Positions 5,295-6,398 of a stretch of DNA of 6,398 bases are shown here, in pieces. A model generated the notes under the pieces. That model was not told the origin of the DNA and ran no database searches. It worked only from the letters and a program-made list of their open reading frames with translations. Positions within the stretch are counted from its first letter, which is position 1, and each line of letters opens with the position of its first letter. The DNA lies in NCBI GenBank assembly GCA_003451635.1, contig DMAT01000080.1, positions 9,340 through 15,737 on the forward strand. The letters are read 5' to 3'. This DNA comes from Syntrophus sp. (in: bacteria) (GTDB lineage Bacteria; Desulfobacterota; Syntrophia; Syntrophales; UBA8958). Position numbers and translations under genes: made by a program.

Positions 5295-6398
5295 ATGAAG
5301 GTATTCCGATCACACTTACTGATTTGTGGCGGCACCGGCTGCCATGCCTCCGGAAGTCTCAACGTCAAGAAGGCATTAGTCGCGGAACTGGCCAAAAGAA
5401 AGCTCTCCGAAGAAATCAAGATCGTAGAAACGGGGTGTAACGGCTTCTGTGCCATGGGTCCAATCATGGTTGTCTATCCCGAAGGCGTCATCTACATGTT
5501 GATCAAAGCGGAAGACATCCCTGAACTTGTTGAAGAACACCTGATCAAGGGCCGGATTCTCGAACGGCTCCTATATCGGGAACCCACTACGGAAGAGATT
5601 ATCCCGACGATGCAGGATATCCCCTTTTTCGCCCTTCAGGAGCTGCGGGTCCTCAAAAACCGGGGGCTCATTGATCCGGAAAAAATCGAAGAATATATCG
5701 CCCGGGACGGCTACCAGGGAATGGCCAAGGCCCTGACCGAAATGTCCGCCCCGGACATCGTCCAGGAAATCCTCGCTTCGGGACTCCGCGGGCGGGGCGG
5801 CGCGGGCTTCCCCACGGGACTGAAATGGAAATTTGCCGCCGTCTCTCCCGGCGATGTAAAATACGTGCTGTGTAACGCCGACGAAGGAGACCCCGGGGCC
5901 TTTATGGACCGGAGCGTCCTCGAATCGGACCCCCATGCCGTTCTCGAAGGCATGATCATCGCCGCCAAGGCAATCGGCGCTAACCATGGCTACATCTACT
6001 GCCGCGCCGAATATCCCCTCGCCATCAGCCGTTTGAATATCGCCATCAACCAGGCCAAGGACATGGGCCTACTAGGCAGGAATATCCTGGACACGGGCTT
6101 TAACTTCGACCTGGAGATCTATCAGGGGGCCGGGGCCTTTGTCTGCGGCGAGGAAACCGCCTTGATGACTTCCATCGAAGGAAAGAGAGGGATGCCCCGT
6201 CCCCGCCCTCCTTTCCCGGCCATCGCCGGTCTCTGGCAGCGGCCCTCCGTTCTCAATAATGTGGAAACCCTCGCCAATATCGGCCAGATTATCCTCCGGG
6301 GCGGCGCCTGGTATGCCAGTGTCGGTACGGAAAAAAGCAAGGGAACAAAGGTTTTTGCCCTTACCGGGGACCTCAACAACGTCGGCCTCGTGGAAGTT
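5295..6398 (+). CDS. hndC: NuoF-like FMN/NAD(P)H-binding subunit of [FeFe]-hydrogenase, N-terminal part (runs off the right edge)
   Basis: This frame is open for 368 codons to the window end with no stop, so the C-terminus is missing. Residues about 1-90 form a thioredoxin-like [2Fe-2S] domain with Cys11 and Cys16 (CGGTGC) and Cys48 and Cys52 (CNGFC). This domain is typical of HndC/HydB and absent from complex I NuoF. The 51-kDa-type core follows, with the FMN/NAD(P)H motifs GLRGRGGAGFPTG (163-175), CNADEGDPGAFMDR (193-206), GAGAFVCGEETALM (278-291), a GMPRPRPPFPA segment (about 299-309) and NNVETL (321-326). The subunit oxidises or reduces NAD(P)H at FMN and is the proposed bifurcation-associated flavin site in HndABCD-type enzymes. 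The [4Fe-4S] SCGxCxPCR motif and any ferredoxin tail would be to the right. The start at 5295 is preferred on ribosome-site spacing; 5286 would add three residues. Family assignment is firm. Whether the partner is a hydrogenase or a formate dehydrogenase depends on genes outside the window. Confidence 0.93.
   Translation, partial: MKVFRSHLLICGGTGCHASGSLNVKKALVAELAKRKLSEEIKIVETGCNGFCAMGPIMVVYPEGVIYMLIKAEDIPELVEEHLIKGRILERLLYREPTTEEIIPTMQDIPFFALQELRVLKNRGLIDPEKIEEYIARDGYQGMAKALTEMSAPDIVQEILASGLRGRGGAGFPTGLKWKFAAVSPGDVKYVLCNADEGDPGAFMDRSVLESDPHAVLEGMIIAAKAIGANHGYIYCRAEYPLAISRLNIAINQAKDMGLLGRNILDTGFNFDLEIYQGAGAFVCGEETALMTSIEGKRGMPRPRPPFPAIAGLWQRPSVLNNVETLANIGQIILRGGAWYASVGTEKSKGTKVFALTGDLNNVGLVEV

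Noticed and set aside
5571..5987. Minus-strand open frame of 138 codons
   Set aside because: It is antisense to the strongly conserved FMN-binding part of hndC and is a product of GC-rich codon use.
1..6398. Mobile element, CRISPR array, tRNA or rRNA
   Set aside because: No transposase or integrase motifs, no spaced direct repeats, and no tRNA- or rRNA-like stretches were seen. The window is almost wholly explained by protein genes.

Overview
The window holds the upstream part of a gene cluster for an NAD(P)H-linked, probably electron-bifurcating [FeFe]-hydrogenase of the HndABCD / HydABC type, preceded by a compact set of small regulatory or signalling genes. A truncated multi-PAS sensor gene lies divergently at the left edge. 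The gene content, with an Hnd-type operon behind DRTGG, anti-sigma-type ATPase and PHP genes, suggests a strictly anaerobic, hydrogen-metabolising bacterium. The multi-PAS sensor and roughly 50% GC fit a syntrophic or sulfate-reducing deltaproteobacterium (Desulfobacterota, Syntrophales-like) best. Anaerobic Firmicutes carry similar clusters, so this placement is an inference.

Layout: (1) 1-1544, minus strand: the N-terminal 514 codons of a sensor with four consecutive PAS domains. It runs off the window before any output domain. (2) 1545-1812: a 268-bp AT-rich divergent intergenic region that must hold promoters for both directions. (3) 1813-3001, plus strand: three tightly packed small genes, DRTGG-domain protein / RsbW-like ATPase / second DRTGG-domain protein, all starting with GTG. 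They end at a strong rho-independent terminator (3002-3030). (4) 3054-4344: a PHP-domain metal-dependent phosphoesterase and, one base later, a stand-alone histidine-kinase-type ATPase with no phosphoacceptor domain. (5) 4378-6398: hndA (NuoE-like [2Fe-2S] subunit), hndB (thioredoxin-like ferredoxin) and the first 368 codons of hndC (NuoF-like FMN/NAD(P)H subunit). The C-terminal Fe-S part of HndC and the expected catalytic subunit HndD would lie to the right of the window.

How the genes may work together: HndA, HndB and HndC pass electrons between NAD(P)H/FMN and the hydrogenase subunit. The five upstream genes encode two likely ligand-sensing DRTGG proteins, two GHKL-fold ATPases and one phosphoesterase. 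Together they could form a phosphorylation or nucleotide-sensing switch that controls hydrogenase synthesis or activity. That role is inferred from gene order and domain content; nothing in the sequence proves it. The terminator between the second DRTGG gene and the PHP gene means the module is either two transcription units or one unit with graded read-through.
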